In this document: positions 21,801 through 27,326 of the stretch, one piece after another
Numbering within the stretch: the stretch's first letter is position 1
Layout of the letters: every line of letters starts with the position of its first letter
Source of the DNA: a virus
Virus record (IMG/VR): IMGVR_UViG_3300042391_001453
Span: 1 to 50,031 of that record
Direction: 5' to 3' (one strand)
Length of the DNA: 50,031 bases
Program-made: the position numbers and the translations under genes
Notes under the pieces: model-generated
What the model was told of the DNA's origin: nothing
Database searches by the model: none
The model's input: the letters and a program-made list of their open reading frames with translations, nothing else

Positions 21801-23760
21801 TGACGGTCATGGATTCCCTACTGCTGCTTTGAGATTCACATATCTTCCAGCTACATTGTCATACAGTTTTGACGGCTTGTTGGAAAATACAGTATCCATT
21901 AGAGTATGGAATCAGACTTTGGGGTTTGAATTAAATCCTGTTACTAATTATTCTATTAATTGGAATAATCTCAGTATCTCTATTAATTCAGGTGTGTCCA
22001 ACGGACAAATTATTGTTGTAACTGCTTATGGATTGGGCGGTGGCAATCAGTTGTATAACAATTCTTACAACGGAGTTGAGGTTGGAAATTCTCTGATACT
22101 GCCAGTGGCTACCAGTTTGATTAATGAAATGGTGATATTTGTAAACGGTCAGCTGATAACAAGCTACACCTACTCTGTCTATGAAACTTATGAAACAAGA
22201 GTTGAGTTCAGTAATACATATACCGCCAGCGACTATGTGGTTGTTTCAGTGTTGGGAGTTTCGACACCGATTGCTGGACGATCATGGAGTACACCGCAGA
22301 CTCAATATTTCTTATCTGCAGGAGAATTGGCCTATACTTTGTCAAATAGTTTATCTGGCACAAACCCAGCTAATCTTATTGTAGAGAAAAACGGTATCAG
22401 AGCCCGACCTGCTGAAAGTGTTGAGTATATCGATGACGGCTCTAGCCTGCAATTCTATCTACCGACCAGAGGTGGATATAGTCAAGGCTTGGTATCTGAC
22501 AACGATGTAACAGTCTATATCGATAATACTCCCTTAACATTAGGCACAGAGTTTGTAGTAGATCCGTGGGACGGTGTTACTCCGCGTACAGTTACACTAA
22601 CTGCACCTCCTCCGGCTGGATCAATTGTGCTAATTTCTGTGCGAACTGCTGCTCAATATTATCTGTCAGGAAATACCTTAATTTGGAAAAATTCTGGATC
22701 ACTTATTCCAGTAGCAGGAGATATTATTTCTGTTACAACATGGAATGATACTTCAGAGCAAGGCATATTAACGCAGGTGTTTGCCGGGCCCACTTCAGAA
22801 GGCGTACAAATAACACAACCGTACGATACAACAGACTTTGACCTTGCTACAGTCACAGGTGATCCAGGATCATTTGATTATAGCGAAGGTACTATTACGC
22901 AAACTAATTCGTTTGATACTGGTAGAGAAATATTAAATTCGTCTCGGTTAGAAGTTTCGTTAGATGGCATCTATCTATTTGAAGGTATAGGATATTCAGT
23001 CAACGGTTCTATAGTAAACATTGCTGGCGCACCAATCAGTGCTGCTCAAATTGTTGCTATCACCAGTTTTACCCAAACTGTGGTACCTGGAGAAATTGGA
23101 TTTAGAATTTTCCAAGACATGAGAGGACTGCAATCTACCTATAGAATTAATGAACTAGCCACAACAGAATTAGCACAGCCTCTTTCTGCTACTGATGAAA
23201 TAATCTATGTAGTTAATGCTGAGGCTTTGGCCGAGCCTAACTTAGAACTAGGTTTATTTGGATTAATAACAATCAATGGCGAACGTATATCATATCGTAC
23301 ACGAAATTTGGCAAACAACACCTTAAGCGGATTGCGTCGAGGTACTGCCGGAACTGCTGCCGACAGTCATATTTCAGGTGCCGAGGTATACGATATCGGA
23401 CGAGGAGAATTGTTGCCTAGAGAAGATCAAGATTATATACAATCACAAGATTATCTAGCCAACGGAACTACTACAGTTTTTGTAACTGATGATATTGTGT
23501 TAACTGGGCTTACGGTGGCGCAACAAAATCGTGCTGTAGAAGTCTATGTTGGTGGATTGTTGCAATCGGGCGGATACCAGGTAACTAGTGTTGCTCCAGT
23601 TGCAGTTGCATTTAATACTGCTCCTACTGCCAACTATCAAGTAACACTATTAGTGCGCCGCGGAGTCAGTTGGTATACTCCGGGTCCAGGTACTGCTAGC
23701 GATGGTGTTCCCTTACAAGAACAGCAGACTACAGCCGCAAGGTTTATCCGTGGTGATTAA
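9829..23760 (+). CDS. Giant baseplate/tail structural protein with FG-GAP-like propeller
   Basis: One uninterrupted frame encodes 4643 residues, over a quarter of the window. The start ATG lies two bases after the gp6 stop, so it belongs to the baseplate transcript. The N-terminus (TVDLLPEIFRTDTNRKFLGA, then FVNYNQYYWLPAGPDSVDI near 125-145) resembles long uncharacterised virion proteins of marine T4-like phages. Residues about 2265-3040 contain seven FG-GAP-like segments, each with an FG(x)S core followed by a VGAP, IGAP, VGSP or similar strand, at about 2265, 2325, 2382, 2570, 2700, 2915 and 3002. The spacing suggests an integrin-alpha-like seven-bladed propeller with inserted domains. Inserted beta-sandwich units of the type GDGSTTSF...DYSV recur through the C-terminal half. 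The position fits a gp7/gp10-like peripheral baseplate role or a receptor-binding adhesin. No enzymatic motif was recognised. Confidence 0.75.
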   Translation: MATRRTVDLLPEIFRTDTNRKFLGATLDQLTQEPNLIRTQGYVGRRVGPGVNPADNYVVESTAARTDYQLEPGVIFLQPETTRAIDAITYPGMLDALNLQGADTTRQDRLFKSQYYSWDPFCDLDKFVNYNQYYWLPAGPDSVDIFGTPIALTDSWEITRIDTGYTFSDIAGENPVLTLVRGGNYTFDVNQPGNNFWIQAAPGINGKMPYANNISSRDVLGVINNGEDQGSVQFNVPLKSAQDFYYSLSSIGEVDLVTDLKFNQINNVYVDQFFAQYPNGIDGISDLNGRTIVFTNTIADAEAGGWEVTTQFDPLVRTAPVDQPDPLNGFPGSYDVELFDQTTAITNQSQRYSVWQIQYVLDNQGNAYMQLGSIRLVPNLSKFTVLFGTVNASTQWYKNASGFFEQIPLLTAVLDTLWYQDGTNPEIFGRIKLVDAGQELIIDANDIVGAKNYTSPNGVTLTNGLKVQFRGEVAPAQFQNLEYYVEGVGTGPGIDVRVGFIDGEAYFGPSHIYQGRRMTGNVHSDLVFQQYIYDTVEESLVNVGSGAPEGAPLATQGQLGANIGNGIKLLPVTEFVTPEKYTRSATIPYDSTPYDASPYDARLNAPQNSDYITINRAGRDLNAWTRSNRWFHIEVIRATADYNNQTLVLDNSLRAKRPIIEFRAGLNLYNFGTQGKTPVNVVDFTVTDAFSTINGQLGYSTDGYTFLQGSRVIFAADTDPAVRNQIWEVTFIDPNNSGIKIIDLVPVVNGLALRNQTVVVLSGNLQQGKSYWFDGAVWQPAQEKTQINQPPLFDVFDNDGNSFGDLSVYPSSTFNGSQLFGYAIGTGRTDDILGFPLRYLNINNVGDIVFENYLYTDSFLYVEDNVSEELAVSSGFIRQYIDRVTFTDEIGWQTAAAPSQSRQLFKFSYDELPLELDIAVDTNTTFTPLQIFVEGTFIDPENYVYETTATTTVITLLLDIPVGTVIEVQALSNQASTVGFYQVPANLENNPLNENSDSFTLGTIRTHYESIGQNLRNIEGPINGANNSRDLGNILRYGDVIIQNSSPVALTGVFLRQQQFELFSALDFNNQEYAKFKNLLLDLTTRGDFENFTPTQILDIVLQEISLGRSELSPFYWSDMLPAGETFTENTYTYSVISTPVFDTLQTYDFESSNFKGLLVFLNGSLLTKDYEYIVSDDSPTLTITAPLAIGDSIRIREYPTTYGSYVPNTPTKIGLYPSFKPAIYIDETYLSPRAVIRGHDGSITVAFSDVRDQVLLEFETRIFNNLKIQSTVPLVAADVTPGQFRTTDYTLTEINQILSTDFLSWIGWNKLDYTSQTYLENNPFTYNYSQSANVLTKAPSIGAWRGIYNYFYDTYTPNTTPWEMLGLAEEPSWWQEEYGPGPYTSGNTVLWDDLAAGIIRDPQGAYIDPRYVRPELLSVLPVGSEGELLNPLDCTVGNFDATSFRRSWVFGDDGPVENAWRTSSAWPFAVMRLLALTNPAKFFSLFADRDRYVYNPAIEQFLWDGRYRLDAKKLTPLYGNGVSKASYLDWIIDYNRQLGLNSTNKLTLTLNNIDVRLCWRTGSFTDKRYLKILTERSAPDSQNTSFVLPDESYQLLLYKNQPFERIIYSSVVVQKTESGYVVLGYSNQDPYFEALVSRPGPNSVDIAAGNVSVRLSTDYTDNTVRIPYGFEFSNTTGVCDFLAGYGQLLEQQGLIFENRENGYTLNWLQMAQEFLYWTQQGWAVGSIFNLNPAATSISIERPQAVVDSINTYTPENIILNQNRQALPVSELIVDRLDNLFRVTTTTSNTINYIQLKFTAFEHLVVIDNRSIFADLIYQPVTGVRQSRVLVSGWLSGDWTGRLNAPGFILNQDNIVEWVPNRKYAKGEIVLFKNEYWAAGTIIQPSQQFNYNEWVKSDYADIQKGLLPNAANASDQLSTAYSVYDANLESEVDLFSYGLIGFRPREYMQALNLDDVSQVNLYQQFLKSKGTLQSAELFSLADLGKETAEYNIYEYWAILRSAYGATANRSYFELLLNQALLPSDPSLVQVVLPGQESPADQAILLQNVWKSSTKLTSPNILPTSVPAETDRNLPSAGYPNLEDVDITAFDLVAVENSDALIGDIGVGTTIWVAKVNNYDWNVYRAQLVNAGITQVSDNLEGRALVEFDSVHGLTTGDLLVIKFFNDEINGIYRVGAIPSITTLLIDYVFTGLQTTFTGTGIGFTLETARVSQASDIVNLPYAKQLPPGVRIWVDNNGNGRWTVIEKTDPFTSPFTVVPDAIVENSRFGASVAQGFQNLSSLVGAPGYNPSGLAAAPGAVYTYVKTDANTYKQNSILQLGTTGTAGYGNAIDMGDQQWAIIGASDSLSGQGYASIVYRNPASNVFQQWQILSIDSGSIVTAADEFGYSVTMSQDERWIYVGAPAGNRVYAYGRVDYQTQSVEYIAGASQNLYNYTDHIVIDIDDQIVVANGTVLLTLGIDYLVSGQNIAFPVPPLAGSLITISRRNSASFLGDGSTTSFNLDMLYSATNDYSVSVEVDGILQRPVTDYSVDGSKNLVFVAAPVDQSEIFVRAQTYFTPVATITASGLSASDRFGHSISTTTDGRHLLVGAPDRTYTDPVTSEVYVEAGAVYVFDRSAQNFQVTDASDQTYTTELPLVTPTQVLLNNAALINSSGSIGGQYSTAGQTVTVTASLSVGDIISVETNQFNLVQVIRSDQVDAGSKFGYKVDQCVNDCSLYVGSPFADSVLPESGKVEFNINQSRFYGTITSTIANPTLTTGDFVRINNFFVEITGTTIEQLVEDINNAALPNVQASSTPNLTLIANGTTKSFDVGSIYSAAESYTTVVYVNDVLQTSGVNYNYSSATQQITFTIAPESGSRIVVVSGRITVSAKNVQAAPALSKLIVSPGTGTAFIDIGWPIYAWQQTIVSPVEQDFAHFGESIFISDNTVTLVIGAPNGTAIQFDTFDNDTTTFDADSITFFDTVPQSGVVYTYDYLPSSTQSVTNPAQFVFGQQIFDNSINSLDQFGASIDYTTGTLLVGSPGSDFSDSQANYGRIVELINPDQSSAWVVTRTQQPVVDIDLLNTVYMYDRVSNNTKQYFDYFDPLQGRLLGAVAQNIDYIGAVDPAAYNVGPVGNYGSSWTQERVGEIWWDISTVRFLDTNQDDVVYASRRWGQIFPGSVVRVSQWIASSVPPTEYTGPGVPVNLFSYVISTSLNEQGIFGTTYYFWVTGISTVNRAAKKTLSIETITQYINSPKSSGISYIAPINASTVAIYNGLSYISAEDTVLHIEYDQQINDDAVHVEYQLVPQDREDGFLSDSLYLKMQDSLCGVDTQGNLVPDPFLSISEQYGVQARPRQSMFVNRFAALRNYLGRSNTVLKQFPIAETRRFNLLNSQEPEPSSFSGAWDFRVANYEELTYQNLSEVPFGYRYLVANDSTNRGLWTIYQTVPGVIPGSKELTLVRVQNYDTKQFWSYIDWYLPGYNPLTRILIEVPTYSALDTISVPNGSSVKVTANAQGKFEIYQYLNNEWVRVALQDGTIEFSSTLWNYIEGRFGFDTEVFDAQFFDQEPVIETRKIIQAINQELFIGELLIERNRLLILMFNYILSEQQAPTWLTKTSLIDVDHTIRDLVPFQNYRRDNQDFVVDYIKEVKPYHVQIREFNLIYKGFDQYNGTVNDFDLPAFWDPAQNLFISPVLDNVGNLSTTSSFAATDPIWTTFPWNQWYQNYLLSIESVSVVNGGSGYTVPPVVIVVGEAEVTAEMTARINSAGSVISIDVVNPGSGYSTTAEIILEGGNGTGAQAVAVMGNPLVRDIVTTIKYDRYQYQTDIVTWQSGVSYDNGTLVRFDNRVWSASSDDSSAVSGDSFDPQQWTLVPAGNLTGVDRTMGYYVPTVNQPGLDLALLISGVDYPGVQVAGPNFSQNTGFDVGNFDINPFDNIAFGPEGLPTYDPAILDAIYESEFTDPYLGIGPTAINIDGGEFVDTYSSHAPEELVPGAIFDTLDIRVFTTPGSDWVGDGHGFPTAALRFTYLPATLSYSFDGLLENTVSIRVWNQTLGFELNPVTNYSINWNNLSISINSGVSNGQIIVVTAYGLGGGNQLYNNSYNGVEVGNSLILPVATSLINEMVIFVNGQLITSYTYSVYETYETRVEFSNTYTASDYVVVSVLGVSTPIAGRSWSTPQTQYFLSAGELAYTLSNSLSGTNPANLIVEKNGIRARPAESVEYIDDGSSLQFYLPTRGGYSQGLVSDNDVTVYIDNTPLTLGTEFVVDPWDGVTPRTVTLTAPPPAGSIVLISVRTAAQYYLSGNTLIWKNSGSLIPVAGDIISVTTWNDTSEQGILTQVFAGPTSEGVQITQPYDTTDFDLATVTGDPGSFDYSEGTITQTNSFDTGREILNSSRLEVSLDGIYLFEGIGYSVNGSIVNIAGAPISAAQIVAITSFTQTVVPGEIGFRIFQDMRGLQSTYRINELATTELAQPLSATDEIIYVVNAEALAEPNLELGLFGLITINGERISYRTRNLANNTLSGLRRGTAGTAADSHISGAEVYDIGRGELLPREDQDYIQSQDYLANGTTTVFVTDDIVLTGLTVAQQNRAVEVYVGGLLQSGGYQVTSVAPVAVAFNTAPTANYQVTLLVRRGVSWYTPGPGTASDGVPLQEQQTTAARFIRGD

Positions 23761-23764
23761 ACAG

Positions 23765-23772
23765 CATAAATA
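23765..23772 (+). promoter_or_regulatory. Late-promoter-like motif CATAAATA
   Basis: CATAAATA lies just after the stop of the giant gene and ends five bases before the ATG of the 50-residue mini-gene. A transcript started here would have almost no leader for that gene, so it may mainly serve the 201-residue protein further on. Confidence 0.45.
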
Positions 23773-23777
23773 ATATC

Positions 23778-23930
23778 ATGAACGATAATAAAGATACTAA
23801 TTCTCAGCCAGCAAAACCACAAAATTCTGTGGCCACGAAGCCCAACGAAACCGGGTCGGTGTATATTGAATCCTTTATTAAGATTCATGACCCAAATACT
23901 CAAGAAGTGTTAGTGGAGAAACGAGCATGA
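23778..23930 (+). CDS. Mini-gene, 50 residues, paralogous to the N-terminus of the next protein
   Basis: A complete 50-codon frame runs from ATG to TGA in the gap after the giant gene. It encodes a polar Asn/Ser/Pro/Lys-rich first half and the second half GSVYIESFIKIHDPNTQEVL. That half closely matches the start of the following protein (GPVTIEGFLKIYDPNNGEIF), so the two look like a duplicated domain. The stop overlaps the next start (ATGA), implying translational coupling. The function is unknown; a small virion or assembly protein is possible. I judge it real because of the paralogy and the tight coupling. Confidence 0.7.
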   Translation: MNDNKDTNSQPAKPQNSVATKPNETGSVYIESFIKIHDPNTQEVLVEKRA

Positions 23931-24532
23931 TGTCTTTAGGCCCAGTGACTATAGAAGGTTTTTTAAAGATATATGACCCAAACAATGGGGAAATTTTTGT
24001 TGACAAACACAATGCAATTCATTATGAAAATATGAGTATTGCATTGGCTCAGTCCCTGGCAAATAAAAATCTAGGCTACATCTACGCCATGGCCTTTGGC
24101 AACGGCGGATCTAGTGTGGATCCCACTGGTGTTATTACCTATTTGCCGCCGAATGTAACAGGACAAAATGCCGATCTTTATAATCAAACTTTTATTAAAG
24201 TGGTAGATGATAATAGCCCAGCAAATACTGATCCTACACGCAACAATCTTTCTGTATTGCATACATCGGGGCGAGTTTATACTGATGTTTTAGTAACTTG
24301 TTTGTTAGATTATGGTGAACCCACTGGTCAACAGGCATTTGATAACAGCACCAATTTTAATGGTGAATATGTATTTGATGAACTGGGATTAAAAGCCTGG
24401 GAAGGGACTTCAAGTGAGTTGATGTTGATTACTCATGTTATTTTTCACCCGGTACAAAAGAGCCTTAATCGTCAAATACAGATCGACTATACTGTGCGTA
24501 TACAAACACTTACTAACCTAAGTGCGACATAA
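23927..24532 (+). CDS. Putative virion structural protein (201 residues)
   Basis: The first 35 residues form a short beta-type module (VTIEGFLKIYDPNNGEIFVD) shared with the mini-gene upstream. It is followed by an NAIHYENMSIALAQSLANK segment and a mixed polar body without enzymatic motifs. There is no signal peptide or membrane segment. Proteins with this KIYDPN...NAIHYENMS start are known to me as uncharacterised structural proteins of marine T4-like phages. The location between the giant baseplate gene and fibre-like genes supports a tail or fibre-attachment role, which is inference. The start follows the ATGA overlap; an immediate second ATG offers an alternative start one codon later. Confidence 0.6.
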   Translation: MMSLGPVTIEGFLKIYDPNNGEIFVDKHNAIHYENMSIALAQSLANKNLGYIYAMAFGNGGSSVDPTGVITYLPPNVTGQNADLYNQTFIKVVDDNSPANTDPTRNNLSVLHTSGRVYTDVLVTCLLDYGEPTGQQAFDNSTNFNGEYVFDELGLKAWEGTSSELMLITHVIFHPVQKSLNRQIQIDYTVRIQTLTNLSAT

Positions 24533-24535
24533 ATA
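24528..24535 (+). promoter_or_regulatory. Late-promoter-like motif CATAAATA (distal)
   Basis: This CATAAATA overlaps the stop codon of the 201-residue gene and is the first of two copies 25 bases apart before the fibre-like gene at 24583. Confidence 0.4.
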
Positions 24536-24552
24536 TGCGTATAGAAACCTAC

Positions 24553-24560
24553 CATAAATA
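24553..24560 (+). promoter_or_regulatory. Late-promoter-like motif CATAAATA (proximal)
   Basis: The second of two CATAAATA copies. It ends 22 bases before the ATG at 24583, leaving room for the strong GGACGGAG ribosome site that follows. This is the best-placed late promoter in the window. Confidence 0.55.
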
Positions 24561-24582
24561 CTGACAGGACGGAGTAAAGAAA

Positions 24583-25944
24583 ATGGCATATACAATTAAT
24601 TTAACTGATGGCACCATATTTGCTACTATTGCAGATGGTACTATCAACACCAGCTCAAGTATGATTTTAGTTGGTAAAAACTACGCTGGCTACGGTGAAT
24701 TCCTAGATGAAAACTTCATTCATCTTTTGGAAAATGGATCCAACTCCGTTCCTCCAGGTGCTCCGTTAACTGGACAACTTTGGTGGGACAAAGCCAATAG
24801 TCTGATGAAAGTCTACACTGGTACAACATTTAAAACTATCAGTGCAGCTACTGCCAGTGCTACAGCGCCAACCAACAACGTCACCGGTGATATTTGGTGG
24901 GATACTACCAATCAGCAGATGAAAGTCTGGAACGGTACTAGTTTTACTCTTGTAGGTCCTGCCAGCAGTGCTGGACAAGGAACTTCAGGTGCTATCGTAG
25001 ACACAGTGACAGACAACGTTGCAGTTGATCATGTTGTTATCAAAATGTTTGTAAACGACGTAATTGTTGCAATCATTTCAAAAGATGCTACATTCACTCC
25101 TCAAGTTGCGCTGTCGGGCTTTGCAACCATTGGGCCCGGTATGCAACTCAGTACAACTGTCAGCAATAACTTATTCCGTGGTACTGCATCTAATTCCAGT
25201 TTGTTAGACGGAGTTGCAAGAACTGCATTTTTAAGATCTGATACCAATTCTACTACCACTGGTACTCTTGGTGTACTTAACGATACCGGTTTGACTGTAG
25301 GTGCTGACCAAGATGCTAAGATTTCTGTTTCCACAGTTACTTCTGCTGTCAACATTCAGAATCAAACACAAGATGCTAACATTGCTATTCAGGTCAATGA
25401 CGGCGGTTCTACCACAACAGCATTATTAGTTAACGGTGCTACTAGCCAAGTAGGCGTATTAGGCATTACTAATCTTAACGCCAGCGGCGTAGGTAACATC
25501 GGCGCAGCAGGTGCAGCATTTAACACAGTGTTTGCTACTGCTACCACAGCTCTTTATGCTGACGTGGCAGAAAGATTTGCAGCCGACGAAGAGTATATGC
25601 CTGGAACCGTGGTTGAAATTGGTGGAGAAGCAGAAATCACCAAAGCGGTCAATGAACTGAGCGAAAATGTATTCGGGGTCATAAGTACTAGAGCTGCATA
25701 TCTCATGAACTCGGGTGCAGGAACAGATTCAACTCATCCTCCTATCGCAATGACAGGTCGCGTTCCAGTAAGAGTATCGGGTATAATTCGTAAAGGTGAT
25801 CGATTAGTTGCAGCTGGTAACGGTCTGGCAAGGTCTGCTCGTGCTAACGAAGCAACTGCGTTCAACGTAATTGGTCGTGCATTAGAAAATAAGACAACCG
25901 ACGACGAGGGCGTAATCGAAGCCATAGTTACAATTAATAATTAA
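24583..25944 (+). CDS. Putative tail fibre/virion protein with self-cleavage-like C-terminal domain
   Basis: This 453-residue protein starts with a beta-rich region carrying two short Trp repeats, GQLWWDKANSLMKVYTGTTF near residue 64 and GDIWWDTTNQQMKVWNGTSF near residue 102. The middle is Thr/Ser/Asn-rich and fibre-like. From about residue 324 the C-terminus reads ALYADVAERFAADEEYMPGT and contains GVISTRAAYLMNSGAG and IRKGDRLVAAGNG. This type of end is known in phage fibre proteins, and I find it similar to the autoproteolytic chaperone-like G2-peptidase class, though I cannot identify catalytic residues. The gene has the clearest ribosome site in the structural region and its own promoter-like motifs, suggesting high late expression. 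Confidence 0.6.
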   Translation: MAYTINLTDGTIFATIADGTINTSSSMILVGKNYAGYGEFLDENFIHLLENGSNSVPPGAPLTGQLWWDKANSLMKVYTGTTFKTISAATASATAPTNNVTGDIWWDTTNQQMKVWNGTSFTLVGPASSAGQGTSGAIVDTVTDNVAVDHVVIKMFVNDVIVAIISKDATFTPQVALSGFATIGPGMQLSTTVSNNLFRGTASNSSLLDGVARTAFLRSDTNSTTTGTLGVLNDTGLTVGADQDAKISVSTVTSAVNIQNQTQDANIAIQVNDGGSTTTALLVNGATSQVGVLGITNLNASGVGNIGAAGAAFNTVFATATTALYADVAERFAADEEYMPGTVVEIGGEAEITKAVNELSENVFGVISTRAAYLMNSGAGTDSTHPPIAMTGRVPVRVSGIIRKGDRLVAAGNGLARSARANEATAFNVIGRALENKTTDDEGVIEAIVTINN

Positions 25945-25955
25945 CGGAACAAAAC

Positions 25956-26939
25956 ATGACTTATTCATTAGGTGGATTAATCCAAGCAGCAGATTACAAT
26001 GGATTTGTGGCCAATACTGTTGGCGCTAACGTTAACGGTATATGGGGCGCAGGATCAACCGACAGTGGTTACGGACAATCTGCATTGTCTACTGTGTCTG
26101 CAGCAGGAACTATTACAGCGACTCAGTGGGCATCGTTGGTTAATACTATAAGTTCTATGGCTAGTCATCAAGGCACTACTATTACTGCAAGATCGGCACC
26201 AGTTGCTGGTAACACAATTACTATTTTGAGCAACCTCAACACCGATCTTACTAATCTCACTACTAATCGTGGTAACGCTGCAGCATCTGGATCACAGTTT
26301 ACTGGATGGACAGGTACTGCTAGCAAAACCACAGGAACTGGATCTGGTACTACTGCTTGGACAATTACTTTTACTCATACAATTACCTGGGCAAGTGCAG
26401 CAGCAGCAAGATATTTTTTCAACGCCGGCGGCAGAATCAAATGGGAAACAAGTAAAACTGCAGATGCAACAGAAGCTGATACTGAGTGGAACGATTTGGC
26501 CAATACCTTAGTAGGTGATATTTTTATCACCGGAGGAACAGGATCCCAGACCATTGCCGGAACATCGTACACAGGAACCACAAAAATAGGTGGAACAGGA
26601 TCTCCTAACATTCTGTTGACTACAACTGGTTGGTACGATCTTACAACGTCGGATACCAACATTTACAGACAGTTTGCTGATACAGCACCTTACACTGGAC
26701 AGTATATCAACATTGCGGCCAAAACAGCTGGGTCAGGAACACAATTGGTACTTACTACAACCTGGGTTGATCCCGGTGGATCAGGCGCAGGATCAACTGA
26801 CGCTATTTCTGGTGGCACTGCTACTACCGGTATCTCGTTTGGTACAGCGCCAGCTACAGTGGTAACTTATTTCCCTCCTTCGGCTACTTATCTCAGCAAC
26901 ACCTGGGGTACACCTACTGTTGCCGCTACAACTGCTTAA
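25956..26939 (+). CDS. Putative virion structural protein, Gly/Thr/Ala-rich
   Basis: This 327-residue protein starts MTYSLGGLIQAADYNGFVAN, has an Ala/Gly/Thr/Ser-rich composition typical of exposed phage fibre or decoration proteins, and shows no catalytic motif. The middle (about 140-180) contains FNAGGRIKWETSKTADATEA, a segment of a kind I associate with marine phage virion proteins. It is the last gene of the structural module, only 11 bases behind the 453-residue fibre-like protein, and a strong terminator follows it. Fibre tip, decoration or whisker roles are all possible; I cannot choose between them. Confidence 0.55.
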   Translation: MTYSLGGLIQAADYNGFVANTVGANVNGIWGAGSTDSGYGQSALSTVSAAGTITATQWASLVNTISSMASHQGTTITARSAPVAGNTITILSNLNTDLTNLTTNRGNAAASGSQFTGWTGTASKTTGTGSGTTAWTITFTHTITWASAAAARYFFNAGGRIKWETSKTADATEADTEWNDLANTLVGDIFITGGTGSQTIAGTSYTGTTKIGGTGSPNILLTTTGWYDLTTSDTNIYRQFADTAPYTGQYINIAAKTAGSGTQLVLTTTWVDPGGSGAGSTDAISGGTATTGISFGTAPATVVTYFPPSATYLSNTWGTPTVAATTA

Positions 26940-26960
26940 TTAATAAATCAAGCAATTTTG

Positions 26961-26993
26961 GTAAAGGACTTTCGATAAGTCCTTTACTTTTAT
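26961..26993 (+). terminator. Intrinsic terminator ending the structural module
   Basis: A perfect 10-bp stem (GTAAAGGACT pairing with AGTCCTTTAC) with a 7-base loop (TTCGATA) is followed by TTTTATC. It sits 21 bases after the last structural stop codon, directly between the tail module and the accessory island. Confidence 0.85.
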
Positions 26994-27003
26994 CTACATT
27001 TAC

Positions 27004-27011
27004 TGTATAAT
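27004..27011 (+). promoter_or_regulatory. Possible -10-type promoter element for the accessory island
   Basis: TGTATAAT lies between the terminator and the first accessory gene. The TATAAT hexamer is a consensus sigma-70 -10 box, but no good -35 box is seen at the right distance and only six bases separate it from the ATG at 27018. It could be a middle-type or leaderless promoter, or chance. Confidence 0.3.
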
Positions 27012-27017
27012 CAAAAG

Positions 27018-27326
27018 ATGGATAATAATGACCTTGTTAAACAGGCTCGTAGCCGTTTTGATCATGCAGCGGCCAAGCGAGTTCTTAAAGAAAAATACGA
27101 AGCCAAAATGTTGTTTGCTTACAACGGTGGCATGTGGAGAGCTGGTCCCGAACTGAACACAATGATTTTTACCTGCGGGCGTGTGGGAGAAATTGTTTTA
27201 CCAGATTTGTACGAAACTCCAATCAAAGTTGATTCCGCTGAATTAATGAAGCTGAGCCAGGAACGCTGGAATGAACAAATGAATGCCTGGTTGATCGAAC
27301 ACGAAGAATTATCTCGACTACGATGA
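27018..27326 (+). CDS. Conserved T4-like phage hypothetical protein (102 residues)
   Basis: This is a small soluble protein with a helical, charged N-terminus (about 1-35), a central MLFAYNGGMWRAGPELN segment and a helical C-terminus ending in NEQMNAWLIEHEELSRLR. I recall similar proteins in marine T4-like phages, where the function is also unknown. There is no signal peptide or membrane segment. It is the first gene after the terminator and overlaps the next gene by four bases (ATGA), so it appears to lead the accessory operon. No obvious ribosome site precedes the ATG. Confidence 0.65.
   Translation: MDNNDLVKQARSRFDHAAAKRVLKEKYEAKMLFAYNGGMWRAGPELNTMIFTCGRVGEIVLPDLYETPIKVDSAELMKLSQERWNEQMNAWLIEHEELSRLR

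Noticed and set aside
9829-23760. Giant gene as a polyketide or peptide synthetase
   Set aside because: No carrier-protein, adenylation or ketosynthase motifs are visible, and it lies directly behind gp6 in a baseplate operon.
23920-23935. Programmed frameshift joining the mini-gene to the 201-residue protein
   Set aside because: There is no slippery heptamer, and the ATGA overlap with a fresh ATG explains the arrangement. The paralogous module would also be duplicated in the fused product.
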